NCBI RefSeq assembly: GCF_004124325.1 | Contig: NZ_QBDT01000001.1 | Coordinates: 124,001 to 188,000 of the forward strand | DNA length: 64,000 nucleotides | Origin: Streptomyces sp. L2 | Lineage (GTDB): Bacteria; Actinomycetota; Actinomycetes; Streptomycetales; Streptomycetaceae | Reading direction: 5' to 3' | Position numbers and translations under genes: made by a program | Notes under the pieces: generated by a model | Told to the model about the DNA's origin: nothing | Seen by the model: only the letters and a program-made list of their open reading frames with translations | Database searches by the model: none | Shown: piece after piece, positions 41,816-48,644 of the stretch | Layout: every line of letters begins with the position of its first letter | How positions within the stretch are numbered: position 1 is the stretch's first letter

Positions 41816-42489
41816 GGCTCCTCCTGGGGATCGATCACGTTCAGCCGTTCGAGGAGGAAGAGGAAGGCGGCGGGCATGGGCTCGCCGCCGCAGGTCGCCC
41901 GCACCTCGTCCCAGTCGACCTTCTCGCGCACGGCGCGGGCCACCGGCAGCACGGCCCCGAAGTCGCAGTTGTGCTCGGAGAACGCGCTGATCAGGCTGCG
42001 CATGAGATCGGTCGGGGACAGGACGGGCATGAGGACCGAGTCGACGGGGAGGCACTGGGCGCGGCCGAGCATCTCCTGGGTGACGGGCTCGTGGGCCAGC
42101 GCGAAGATGACGTCGACATCCTGCCCCTGGCTGGTGGTCTTCACCAGCCAGTCCTCCGGCGGGGTGCGTACGGGCAGCCCGGCCTCGCGCAGGGTGGCGG
42201 CCACCGCGTCGGCGTCCTCGGGCAGCACGCAGAAGTCCGCGTCGTGCTGGAGGTGACGGCCGCCGCCGTGGGCGTACACGGCCACGCTGCCCGCCAGCGC
42301 GAAGGGGTGGCCCTTCCTCTTCAGGAGGGCTCCCACCTGTTTGGCGGCCTCCAGAATGGCCTGGCTGCGGTCGCGCGGCAGGTTCTGCGCGTCCGGTGCG
42401 GCCGGTGCGGGCTCCTGCCCCGCGGTGGCGAGGCGGAGTCCGGTGACCTCCGGCCGGACGGGGGCGGTGTCCTCCCCGTTCTGCGTCAT
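41812..42489 (-). CDS. Nucleotidyltransferase-fold protein
   Basis: This 225-residue protein has a minimal nucleotidyltransferase-like core. FALAGSVAVYAHGGGRHLQH is followed by DADFCV, giving the G-S...D-x-D pattern, and a third acidic site is in GQDVDVIFALA. The N-terminal 45 residues are disordered. It could be an adenylyl- or uridylyltransferase; the partner is unknown. The start at 42489 has GGAGAGG upstream. It is the first gene of the three-gene coupled operon. No HEPN or toxin-antitoxin partner is visible. Confidence 0.75.
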   Translation of the reverse strand: MTQNGEDTAPVRPEVTGLRLATAGQEPAPAAPDAQNLPRDRSQAILEAAKQVGALLKRKGHPFALAGSVAVYAHGGGRHLQHDADFCVLPEDADAVAATLREAGLPVRTPPEDWLVKTTSQGQDVDVIFALAHEPVTQEMLGRAQCLPVDSVLMPVLSPTDLMRSLISAFSEHNCDFGAVLPVARAVREKVDWDEVRATCGGEPMPAAFLFLLERLNVIDPQEEP

Positions 42490-42601
42490 GGCCTCTCCAT
42501 TCACGGCGCCCTGCTGCCCCGGCGGGCCGGGCCGGCCCCGGGGACCATCGGGTACCCGGGCCGCCCGCACCGACACGGTTCCCGGCCGACCGGGCCCGCC
42601 G

Positions 42602-43417
42602 TCAGGGTTTGCGGGCGACCGCGCCGTACATCGCGATGTCCTCGTCGCGGATGCCCCGCTCGCCGGTGCCGTCCGGGTGCCACCGGTGGACCTGGACGAC
42701 GCCCGGGTCGAGCAGGTCCAGGCCCTCGAAGAAGGCGTGGGCCTCGTCCAGGGTGCGCAGCCGCATCGGCATGCCGCGGGCGGCGTACTCGCGGGCCACG
42801 CGTCCGACCTCGGCGGGCGCGAAGTCGGCGGTGCCGATGGACATGGCCAGGTGACTGCCGGAGGGCAGCGGCTCCATCAGGCGGCGTACGACACCGACCG
42901 CGTCGTCCGCGTCGAGCATGAAGTGGACGATGGCGATCACGGTGAGGGCCACCGGCCGGTCCAGGTCGAGGGTGGCCCGCAGCTCGGGCGCCCGGAGGAT
43001 GGCCGCCGGGTCGCGGAAGTCCGCCTCGACGTACGAGGTCCGGCCCTCGGGCGTGCTGGCCAGGAGGCCCTGGGAGAGGGTGAGGACGATGGGGTCGTTG
43101 TCGACGTAGACGACCCGGGACCCGGGGGCGACGGCCTGGGCGATCTCGTGCAGGTTCGGCGAGGTCGGGATGCCGGTGCCGATGTCCAGGAACTGGCGCA
43201 TCCCCGCCTCCTCGGCGAGCCGGCGCACCGCGCGGTTCATGAAGTCGCGGTTGGCGCGCATGTGGACCGGGAGCGCGGGCCACTCCCGGGACATGGCGTC
43301 CCCGGCCTCCTGGTCGGCCGGGTAGTAGTCCTTGCCGCCCAGGATGTAGTCGTAGATGCGGGCGGAGTGCGCGTTCTCGGTGTCGACGCGGTCGGCCGGC
43401 CATCCGTTGTCGGTCAA
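42602..43417 (-). CDS. DUF574 S-adenosylmethionine-dependent methyltransferase (copy 1)
   Basis: This 271-residue protein is of the actinobacterial DUF574 (S-adenosyl methyltransferase) family. The SAM-binding motif I is FLDIGTGIPT (about residue 73), followed by VVYVDNDPIVL and a later AVIAIVHFML-like block. It starts at TTG 43417 with GAGGAG upstream; the paralogue at 45779 shows the same opening (VDTENAHSARIYDYILGGKD here). The two are clearly homologous and flank the XRE regulator and ATP-binding protein. It follows the XRE gene by 74 bp on the same strand. Confidence 0.88.
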   Translation of the reverse strand: MTDNGWPADRVDTENAHSARIYDYILGGKDYYPADQEAGDAMSREWPALPVHMRANRDFMNRAVRRLAEEAGMRQFLDIGTGIPTSPNLHEIAQAVAPGSRVVYVDNDPIVLTLSQGLLASTPEGRTSYVEADFRDPAAILRAPELRATLDLDRPVALTVIAIVHFMLDADDAVGVVRRLMEPLPSGSHLAMSIGTADFAPAEVGRVAREYAARGMPMRLRTLDEAHAFFEGLDLLDPGVVQVHRWHPDGTGERGIRDEDIAMYGAVARKP

Positions 43418-43491
43418 CGCCGTGGCTCCTCGGTCGGTGGTTCGGTGTGGGGCATCGGAGGTTCGCGGGATTCTCGTTCACAGCTCCTCGT

Positions 43492-44367
43492 TCACAGCTC
43501 CTCGCGGAGTGCGCCGAGCAGGCTCTCGGTGCTTCCCGCGGGTGCCGCCTGGGCGCCCAGCCGGTCCAGGGCCTCGCGGTACACCACGACCTCGTCGCCC
43601 TTGTCCAGGTAGACGGCGCCGACGAGGCCGCCCAGGTGGACGATGTCGGGCAGTTCGGGGGCCCGGAACCGGAACAGGTGGAAGGCGCCCGCCCGCAGCG
43701 CGAGGTGCGGGCCGTTGGCGAACGGCATCAGCTGGAGCGTGACGTGGGGCAGCCGGCTCAGCTCCACGAGATGGTCGATCTGGGCGCGCATCACCTCGGG
43801 CCCGCCGACCGGCCGGCGCAGCACGGTCTCGTCCATCACGACCCACAGCCGCGGCGGGCCCTCGCGCGCCAGCAGATCCCGGCGGCGCCTGCCCAGGGAG
43901 ACGCGGCGTTCGGTCACCTCGGCCGTGGCGTGCGGGTCGCTCGCGCCGAGCAGGGCGCGGGCGTAGTCCTCGGTCCGCAGCAGACCGTGCACGAACTGGT
44001 TCTCGTAGGCCCGGATCTGCAGGGCGGCCTGCTCCAGGCTGAGGCAGGCGGCGAACCAGTCGGGCACGACGTCGCGGTAGGTGTGCCACCAGCCCCGTTT
44101 GTTGGCCTCCCGCACCGACCCCAGGAAGGTGTCGATCTCCCGCCGGTCCGTCACGCCGTACACCTGGAGCAGTTTCTCGGCGTCCGCGAGGCGCAGCCGG
44201 GCCACCTTCGCCGCCTCCATGCGGCGGATGGTGGAGTGGCTGACGCCGATGACGGCGCCCGCCTGGTCGTAGCTCAGACCGGCCCGGGTCCGCAGGTCCT
44301 CCAGCTGTCTGCCGAGGATCATGCGCAGGACGGACGGGGCGCCGCCCCAGTCGGTCTCCTCGGTCAC
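43492..44367 (-). CDS. XRE-family regulator with DUF5753 domain
   Basis: This 291-residue DNA-binding protein starts at GTG 44367 behind GAGGGGG. The N-terminal helix-turn-helix is LRTRAGLSYDQAGAVIGVSH followed by STIRRMEAAK. The remainder is the DUF5753 domain common in Streptomyces developmental regulators (WHTYRDVVPDWFAACLSLEQ, LPHVTLQLMPFANGPHLALR). Such WhiJ-like regulators usually sit beside DUF397 proteins and ATP-binding proteins; here no DUF397 gene is visible, while an ATP-binding protein is divergent. A 14-bp tandem duplication (43475-43502) covers its stop codon. Confidence 0.88.
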   Translation of the reverse strand: MTEETDWGGAPSVLRMILGRQLEDLRTRAGLSYDQAGAVIGVSHSTIRRMEAAKVARLRLADAEKLLQVYGVTDRREIDTFLGSVREANKRGWWHTYRDVVPDWFAACLSLEQAALQIRAYENQFVHGLLRTEDYARALLGASDPHATAEVTERRVSLGRRRRDLLAREGPPRLWVVMDETVLRRPVGGPEVMRAQIDHLVELSRLPHVTLQLMPFANGPHLALRAGAFHLFRFRAPELPDIVHLGGLVGAVYLDKGDEVVVYREALDRLGAQAAPAGSTESLLGALREEL

Positions 44368-44469
44368 GCACTACCCCCTCACACAGGTCCCGGGGTCACC
44401 GTCTCATGCGACGGCTCCCCGCGGTCCCCTTCGATCACGTCGTGACGGAAGCAGCATGCTCGTGGCTGC

Positions 44470-44494
44470 TTGCAATTTTCAACTTGCCGGTTGC
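44470..44494. promoter_or_regulatory. Candidate operator between XRE regulator and ATP-binding gene
   Basis: In the 320-bp divergent gap, GCAA (44472-44475) and TTGC (44484-44487) form an inverted repeat, and another GTTGC follows at 44490-44494. TTGCAA-like AT-rich boxes are frequent upstream of DUF5753-type regulators. The rest of the gap has no gene. Confidence 0.35.
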
Positions 44495-44687
44495 GAGGGG
44501 TTGTTGGCGGGTGCGAAAGTGGTCTCCCTGCTCCGGCCGACCAAGGAGCGGGCGGCACGGCCCAGTTGGGGGAGACCGGGCTGATCCACGGCCTCGTACG
44601 GAGGCGCGTCCCGTCGTCCGCGCCCCTGGCGGCCGGTTCTCCGACACCGACCCCCACGGCACGAGGCCGGACGAAAGGCGTACGGCG

Positions 44688-45506
44688 ATGGCTCCGCGCT
44701 CTCTCCCCCGACCACTGCACGGACTCCCCGGGCAGCCGTACGCGGAAGCCGGGGCCGCATTCGCGGAAGCCGGTGCCCCGTTCGCGGACCTCCCGGTGCC
44801 CCCCGGTCCGGCGCACGCTTCCGACGCCCCGCGGCCCGGTCTCACCGCTGCCTTCGAACTGCCGGCGGCGCCCGCTTCGGTGGGCACCGCCCGCCGGGTC
44901 CTGCGGGACGTGCTGGCCGCGTGGGGCCTGCCCGGGGGCGCCCTCGACGACGCGGTCCTGGTCACGTCCGAGCTGGTGACCAACGCGCTGGTGCACGCGG
45001 CCGGAGAGCGGATCGTGTGCCGGCTGCGGGACGCCGGGGACCGGGTGCGCGTCGAGGTCGAGGACCAGAACCGGGGGCAGGCACGCCCCCTGCCCCGCCG
45101 GCCGGGGCCCGACGACCAGAACGGGCGCGGGCTGTTCCTGGTCGACGTGCTCAGCGTCGACTGGGGCGTGACGGTCGTGCCCGGCCGTACGGCGCGCGTG
45201 GTCTGGGCGGAGCTCGCGGCGACCGGGGCGAGACCCGGCGCGGCCGGACCCGCACCGGCCGCACCCCACCGACGGACCGCCCCCCACTCGTCCGAAGGAC
45301 CCTCGGCACATGACCCCCATGACCTCCAAGACCTCCAAGACCCCCATGACGTCCATGACGTGCATGACCCGGCCGGCGCCCAAGACGCCCGTGACCGATA
45401 TGATTCGCACACACCTCATGGCCCGCACACACCTCATGGCCCGCACACACCTCGTGGTCCGCGCGCACCACGTGAGCCGCATGAACCCGCCGGTTCCGGC
45501 GCCTGA
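44688..45506 (+). CDS. ATP-binding (HATPase_c_2) anti-sigma-like protein with repetitive C-terminus
   Basis: This 272-residue protein has a histidine-kinase-type ATPase domain at about 40-175. The N box is ELVTNALVHA, the G1 box contains VEVEDQNRG, and the G2-like box is DDQNGRGLFLVDVL. Such serine kinase/anti-sigma proteins are frequent partners of XRE-DUF5753 regulators. The last 90 residues are a His/Pro/Asp-rich repeat tail (HDPHDLQDLQDPHDVHDVHD; HTPHGPHTPHGPHTP) encoded by 9- and 18-bp DNA repeats. The third-position GC content falls in this tail. AAAGG precedes ATG 44688. It is divergent from the XRE regulator. Confidence 0.8.
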   Translation: MAPRSLPRPLHGLPGQPYAEAGAAFAEAGAPFADLPVPPGPAHASDAPRPGLTAAFELPAAPASVGTARRVLRDVLAAWGLPGGALDDAVLVTSELVTNALVHAAGERIVCRLRDAGDRVRVEVEDQNRGQARPLPRRPGPDDQNGRGLFLVDVLSVDWGVTVVPGRTARVVWAELAATGARPGAAGPAPAAPHRRTAPHSSEGPSAHDPHDLQDLQDPHDVHDVHDPAGAQDARDRYDSHTPHGPHTPHGPHTPRGPRAPREPHEPAGSGA

Positions 45507-45627
45507 CCCGTCCGCGGACCCCTCCTGGACCGGCACCCGCCCCAAGCCGGGCCGAACGACCGCCACTCAGACCGGCCGCCCCGGCCCGATCGCCCGCCGG
45601 GCCCCCGCCGGCGACGGCCGGATCTGA
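45310..45627 (+). CDS. Candidate overlapping small protein in the +1 frame
   Basis: This 105-residue frame overlaps the tail of the ATP-binding protein, shifted by one base. It has its own GAAGGA 10 bases before ATG 45310, and third codon positions are mostly G or C, better than in the longer frame. Its start is repetitive (MTPMTSKTSKTPMTSMTCMT) and includes RTHLMARTHLMARTHLVVRA; the rest is Pro/Arg-rich. It may be real, or the DNA repeats may produce the bias. No homology is recognised. Confidence 0.3.
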   Translation: MTPMTSKTSKTPMTSMTCMTRPAPKTPVTDMIRTHLMARTHLMARTHLVVRAHHVSRMNPPVPAPDPSADPSWTGTRPKPGRTTATQTGRPGPIARRAPAGDGRI

Positions 45628-45778
45628 TGCCTGCCGGGCCGGGCCGGCGGCGTTCGCACCGGTTCTGCCGTAGATTCGCCCGCGCCGCGGGACGCCCGCG
45701 TCCACCGGGGGCCGAGCGATACCCCGGTGGACGGTCCGGCCGCGCCCGCACGGACATCCATCAGCAGGGAGAGGTGAC

Positions 45779-46576
45779 GTGACAGACACCGGATTCAGCC
45801 CGGACCGCATCGACACCAGCAGGCCGCACTCCGCGCGGATGTACGACTGGTACCTGGACGGCAAGGACCACTACGCCGTCGACGCGGACGCGGCGCGGGA
45901 GGTGATGCGGCTGCTGCCCGGAGTCAAGGACATCGCCTGGGCGAACCGCGAGTTCATGCACCGGGCCGCCCGCTACGTCGCGGACCGGGGCGTCGCCCAG
46001 TTCCTGGACGTCGGCACCGGGATCCCCACCGAGCCCAACCTGCACCAGATCGTGCAGGACGTCACCCCGAGCGCCCGGGTGGTGTACGCCGACAACGATC
46101 CCATCGTGCTGCGGCACGCCGAGGCGCTGCTCCAGGGCCGGCCGGAGGGCCGTACCGCCTATCTGCACGCCGACGTCCGCGAGCCGGAGAAGATCGTCGA
46201 GTACGCCCGCGAGCACCTGGACCTGACCCGTCCGGTCGGGCTGTCGCTCATCGCGCTGCTGCCGTTCCTCACCGACGAACGGGACCCGTACGGCGTGGTC
46301 GCCACGCTCCTCGAACCCCTGGCGCCCGGCAGCCACCTGACGATCTCGCACATCACGTGGGAGGCCGACCCGGGCGTCTGGGAGGGCATCGACGCCGTCT
46401 ACCGGTCCGGGGGCACCGAGTTGCAGGCGCGTTCGGCCGCCGAGGTGACGCGGTTCCTCGACGGCCTGGAGATCTGCGAGCCGGGCGTCGTGACGGCCAC
46501 CCGCTGGTATCCCGAGCCGGGCATGCGGGTCCGCGCCGAGCAGCCCGTGTACGTGGCGGTGGCCCGCAAACCGTGA
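45779..46576 (+). CDS. DUF574 S-adenosylmethionine-dependent methyltransferase (copy 2)
   Basis: This 265-residue DUF574 methyltransferase is homologous to the copy at 42602-43417. It shares DRIDTSRPHSARMYDWYLDG, motif I FLDVGTGIPTEPNLHQIVQD and VVYADNDPIVL. Both end with a conserved VARKP. It starts at GTG 45779 with GGGAGAGG upstream. The pair lies symmetrically on either side of the XRE/ATP-binding genes in opposite orientation. The methyl acceptor is unknown for this family. Confidence 0.88.
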   Translation: MTDTGFSPDRIDTSRPHSARMYDWYLDGKDHYAVDADAAREVMRLLPGVKDIAWANREFMHRAARYVADRGVAQFLDVGTGIPTEPNLHQIVQDVTPSARVVYADNDPIVLRHAEALLQGRPEGRTAYLHADVREPEKIVEYAREHLDLTRPVGLSLIALLPFLTDERDPYGVVATLLEPLAPGSHLTISHITWEADPGVWEGIDAVYRSGGTELQARSAAEVTRFLDGLEICEPGVVTATRWYPEPGMRVRAEQPVYVAVARKP

Positions 46577-46590
46577 CGCCCGGCCGGTGG

Positions 46591-47052
46591 TCAGGCGTCG
46601 GCGTCTGCCAGTCCGGCGGCCACCGTGGCACCCAGTTCCCAGCAGGCGTCCACGTCGGCCTTGCCGGGTTCGCCGGTGACGGTCACCGCCCCGGTGGCCC
46701 GGCGCCAGCCGAGGCCGGTGGTGATGGACTCGATGGCGCGGACGGCACCGGTCACGTCGTTGCCGCCGTGCACGTAGTAGCCGAAAATGCGGCCCCGGGT
46801 CTCGTCCAGGCAGGGGTAGTAGACCTGGTCGAAGAAGTGCTTGAGGGCGCCGGAGACGTACCCCAGGTTCGCCGGGGTGCCGAGCAGGTAGCCGTCGGCC
46901 TCCAGGACGTCGGAGGCGGTGGCCGACAGGGCGGCCCGGCGGACCACGCGGACGCCCTCGATCTCGGGCGTCGTCGCGCCGGCGACGACGGCCTCGAACA
47001 GCGCCTGGCAGTTGGGCGAGGGGGTGTGATGGACGATCAGGAGGGTAGGCAC
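46591..47052 (-). CDS. Flavodoxin-like / NADPH-dependent FMN reductase family protein
   Basis: This 153-residue alpha/beta flavoprotein contains HHTPSPNCQALFEAVVAGA (phosphate loop), GYLLGTPANLGYVSGALKHF (FMN contacts) and FGYYVHGGND. It is similar to WrbA/NADPH-dependent FMN reductases. GTG 47052 starts at the first beta strand (PTLLIVHHT). It converges on the DUF574 copy-2 gene and diverges from the following methyltransferase gene with 53 bp between starts. Confidence 0.82.
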   Translation of the reverse strand: MPTLLIVHHTPSPNCQALFEAVVAGATTPEIEGVRVVRRAALSATASDVLEADGYLLGTPANLGYVSGALKHFFDQVYYPCLDETRGRIFGYYVHGGNDVTGAVRAIESITTGLGWRRATGAVTVTGEPGKADVDACWELGATVAAGLADADA

Positions 47053-47105
47053 ACCCGAACCCTGCCGTGCGAGCGGGGCCGGCCGCAAACACGTGAGGAG
47101 CCGTT

Positions 47106-47747
47106 GTGCCCGAGGAGGACCGCGAGGTACCGGCAGCCGTCGTGTTCGACGCGCTGGGCCTGGACTACGAGAGGGCGTTCGCCGGGTCCGAGGCCCACCG
47201 GGCGTCCCTGCGCCGGCTGCTGGACGGGCTGGAGCCGGGCAGCCGGGTGCTGGACGTGGGCAGCGGGACGGGCCGGCCCACCGCGCGGACCCTGGCCGAC
47301 GCGGGGCACCGGGTGCTCGGCGTCGACGTCTCCCCGGTGATGACCGAACTGGCCGCGAAGCAGGTGCCCGGCGCCGAGTTCCGCCGTGCCGACATCCGCG
47401 CTTTCCCCTTGCCGGACGACTCGTTCGACGCGGTGTGCGTGTACTTCTCGCTGCTGCAGATGACCCGGGCCGAGCAGCGGGCGGTGGTCGGCCGCCTGGC
47501 GCGCGCGGTACGGCCCGGCGGGCTCGTCGCGCTGGCCACGGTGCCCCTGGACGTGGAGGACGTCCAGGGAGTCTTCATGGGGCAGCCGGTGCGGGTGACC
47601 AGCTTCGCCGCCGGGGACTTCACGGCGCTGGTGGCCGGGGCGGGTCTGAGCGTGCTCGCCGAGGAGAGCGTGTTGTTCACCCCGGACCACCCGGACGCCG
47701 TGCCCGAGCCGCATCTGTTCCTGCACTGCCGACGCGACGGCGACTGA
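47106..47747 (+). CDS. Class I SAM-dependent methyltransferase
   Basis: This 213-residue methyltransferase has motif I VLDVGSGTGRPT (around 50-61), an acidic post-I residue in LGVDVSP, and motif II-IV blocks FDAVCVYFSLLQMT and ARAVRPGGLVALAT. A small-molecule substrate (quinone, lipid or natural product) is likely but unassigned. GTG 47106 has GTGAGGAG upstream. It is divergent from the flavodoxin-like gene. Confidence 0.85.
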   Translation: MPEEDREVPAAVVFDALGLDYERAFAGSEAHRASLRRLLDGLEPGSRVLDVGSGTGRPTARTLADAGHRVLGVDVSPVMTELAAKQVPGAEFRRADIRAFPLPDDSFDAVCVYFSLLQMTRAEQRAVVGRLARAVRPGGLVALATVPLDVEDVQGVFMGQPVRVTSFAAGDFTALVAGAGLSVLAEESVLFTPDHPDAVPEPHLFLHCRRDGD

Positions 47748-47812
47748 ATTCCCCTACGGCGTGGCCGGTGGCCTCGGGTACTGTGTCCGCCTGGACCACA
47801 GGGGAGTAAAGA

Positions 47813-48532
47813 GTGCAGGTCAGGGTGGGGAACAGGGTGGGGAACACACGGGGCGGAGCGGCGGCCGCGAGCGTGGCGGCGATGCTGCTGGCGGCGGCGC
47901 TGAGCGGTTGCGGCGGGGCAGCGGGCAACAGCGGCGGACCGTCGAAGGCCGACGGCACGGCACACCCGAGTGCCCCGGGCGCGGTGCGCGTGGCGGCCCG
48001 GGGCGGCACGGTCGGTGCCACCGGCTCCGCCTGCGAACTGCCCGTGCGCTTCGACGTCGCCGCGCACTGGAAGCCCAAGTCGATCGACGCCGGCGCGGCG
48101 GCGTCGAAGGCGGCCGACGGCCCCGATGGCGGCCTCGGGGGCGCGGTGGCCGACGCCCTGCTGCACCAGGGGCCGGTCACCGCGGCCTGCGAGATCGACG
48201 CCAAGCCGGCCGGTGACATCGGCTTCCTGCGCGTGTGGACCGGCCGCCCCGGCCACACCGACGCCCGCGGTGTGCTGCGCGCGTTCGTCGCCGCCGAGGA
48301 CAACGTGAGCGAGGAGCGGTACCGGACGTTCACGTCCGGCGGCCTCTCCGGGGTGGAGGTGGAGTACCTCTACACGAGCAAGGTCCTGGACGAGACGAAG
48401 AAGGAGTGCGCCTTCGCCGTCGTGACGCCGCACGGCCCGGTCGTGGTGCACCTCGGCGGGCTGGACACCGAGGAGCACGAGGCGATGCTGCCGGCGTACG
48501 AACTGGCCAAGCGGACGCTGCGGCTGAACTGA
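47813..48532 (+). CDS. Lipoprotein of unknown function
   Basis: This 239-residue exported lipoprotein has a lipobox LSGC at about residue 30-33 after a hydrophobic stretch (VAAMLLAAALSGCGG). Ser/Gly/Ala-rich residues precede a folded domain with two Cys (SACELPVRFDV, AACEID) and FLRVWTGRPGHTDARGVLRA. It is conserved-looking but belongs to no recognised family. GTG 47813 has GGGGAG upstream. A strong terminator separates it from the convergent surface protein. Confidence 0.8.
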   Translation: MQVRVGNRVGNTRGGAAAASVAAMLLAAALSGCGGAAGNSGGPSKADGTAHPSAPGAVRVAARGGTVGATGSACELPVRFDVAAHWKPKSIDAGAAASKAADGPDGGLGGAVADALLHQGPVTAACEIDAKPAGDIGFLRVWTGRPGHTDARGVLRAFVAAEDNVSEERYRTFTSGGLSGVEVEYLYTSKVLDETKKECAFAVVTPHGPVVVHLGGLDTEEHEAMLPAYELAKRTLRLN

Positions 48533-48603
48533 CGGCTTGGAGCGGGACGGCGCGGGCGGTGGAGTTCAGGCCGGGGACGTGAGCCGCCGTTCGCCGGTAC
48601 CGC

Positions 48604-48635
48604 CGCCCGGCCCGGTGGATACCGGGCCGGGCGGA
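48604..48635. terminator. 14-bp bidirectional terminator
   Basis: CCGCCCGGCCCGGT (48604-48617) and its complement (48622-48635) form a perfect stem with loop GGAT, between the convergent lipoprotein and DUF1996 genes. Confidence 0.88.
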
Positions 48636-48644
48636 CGAGCCGGA

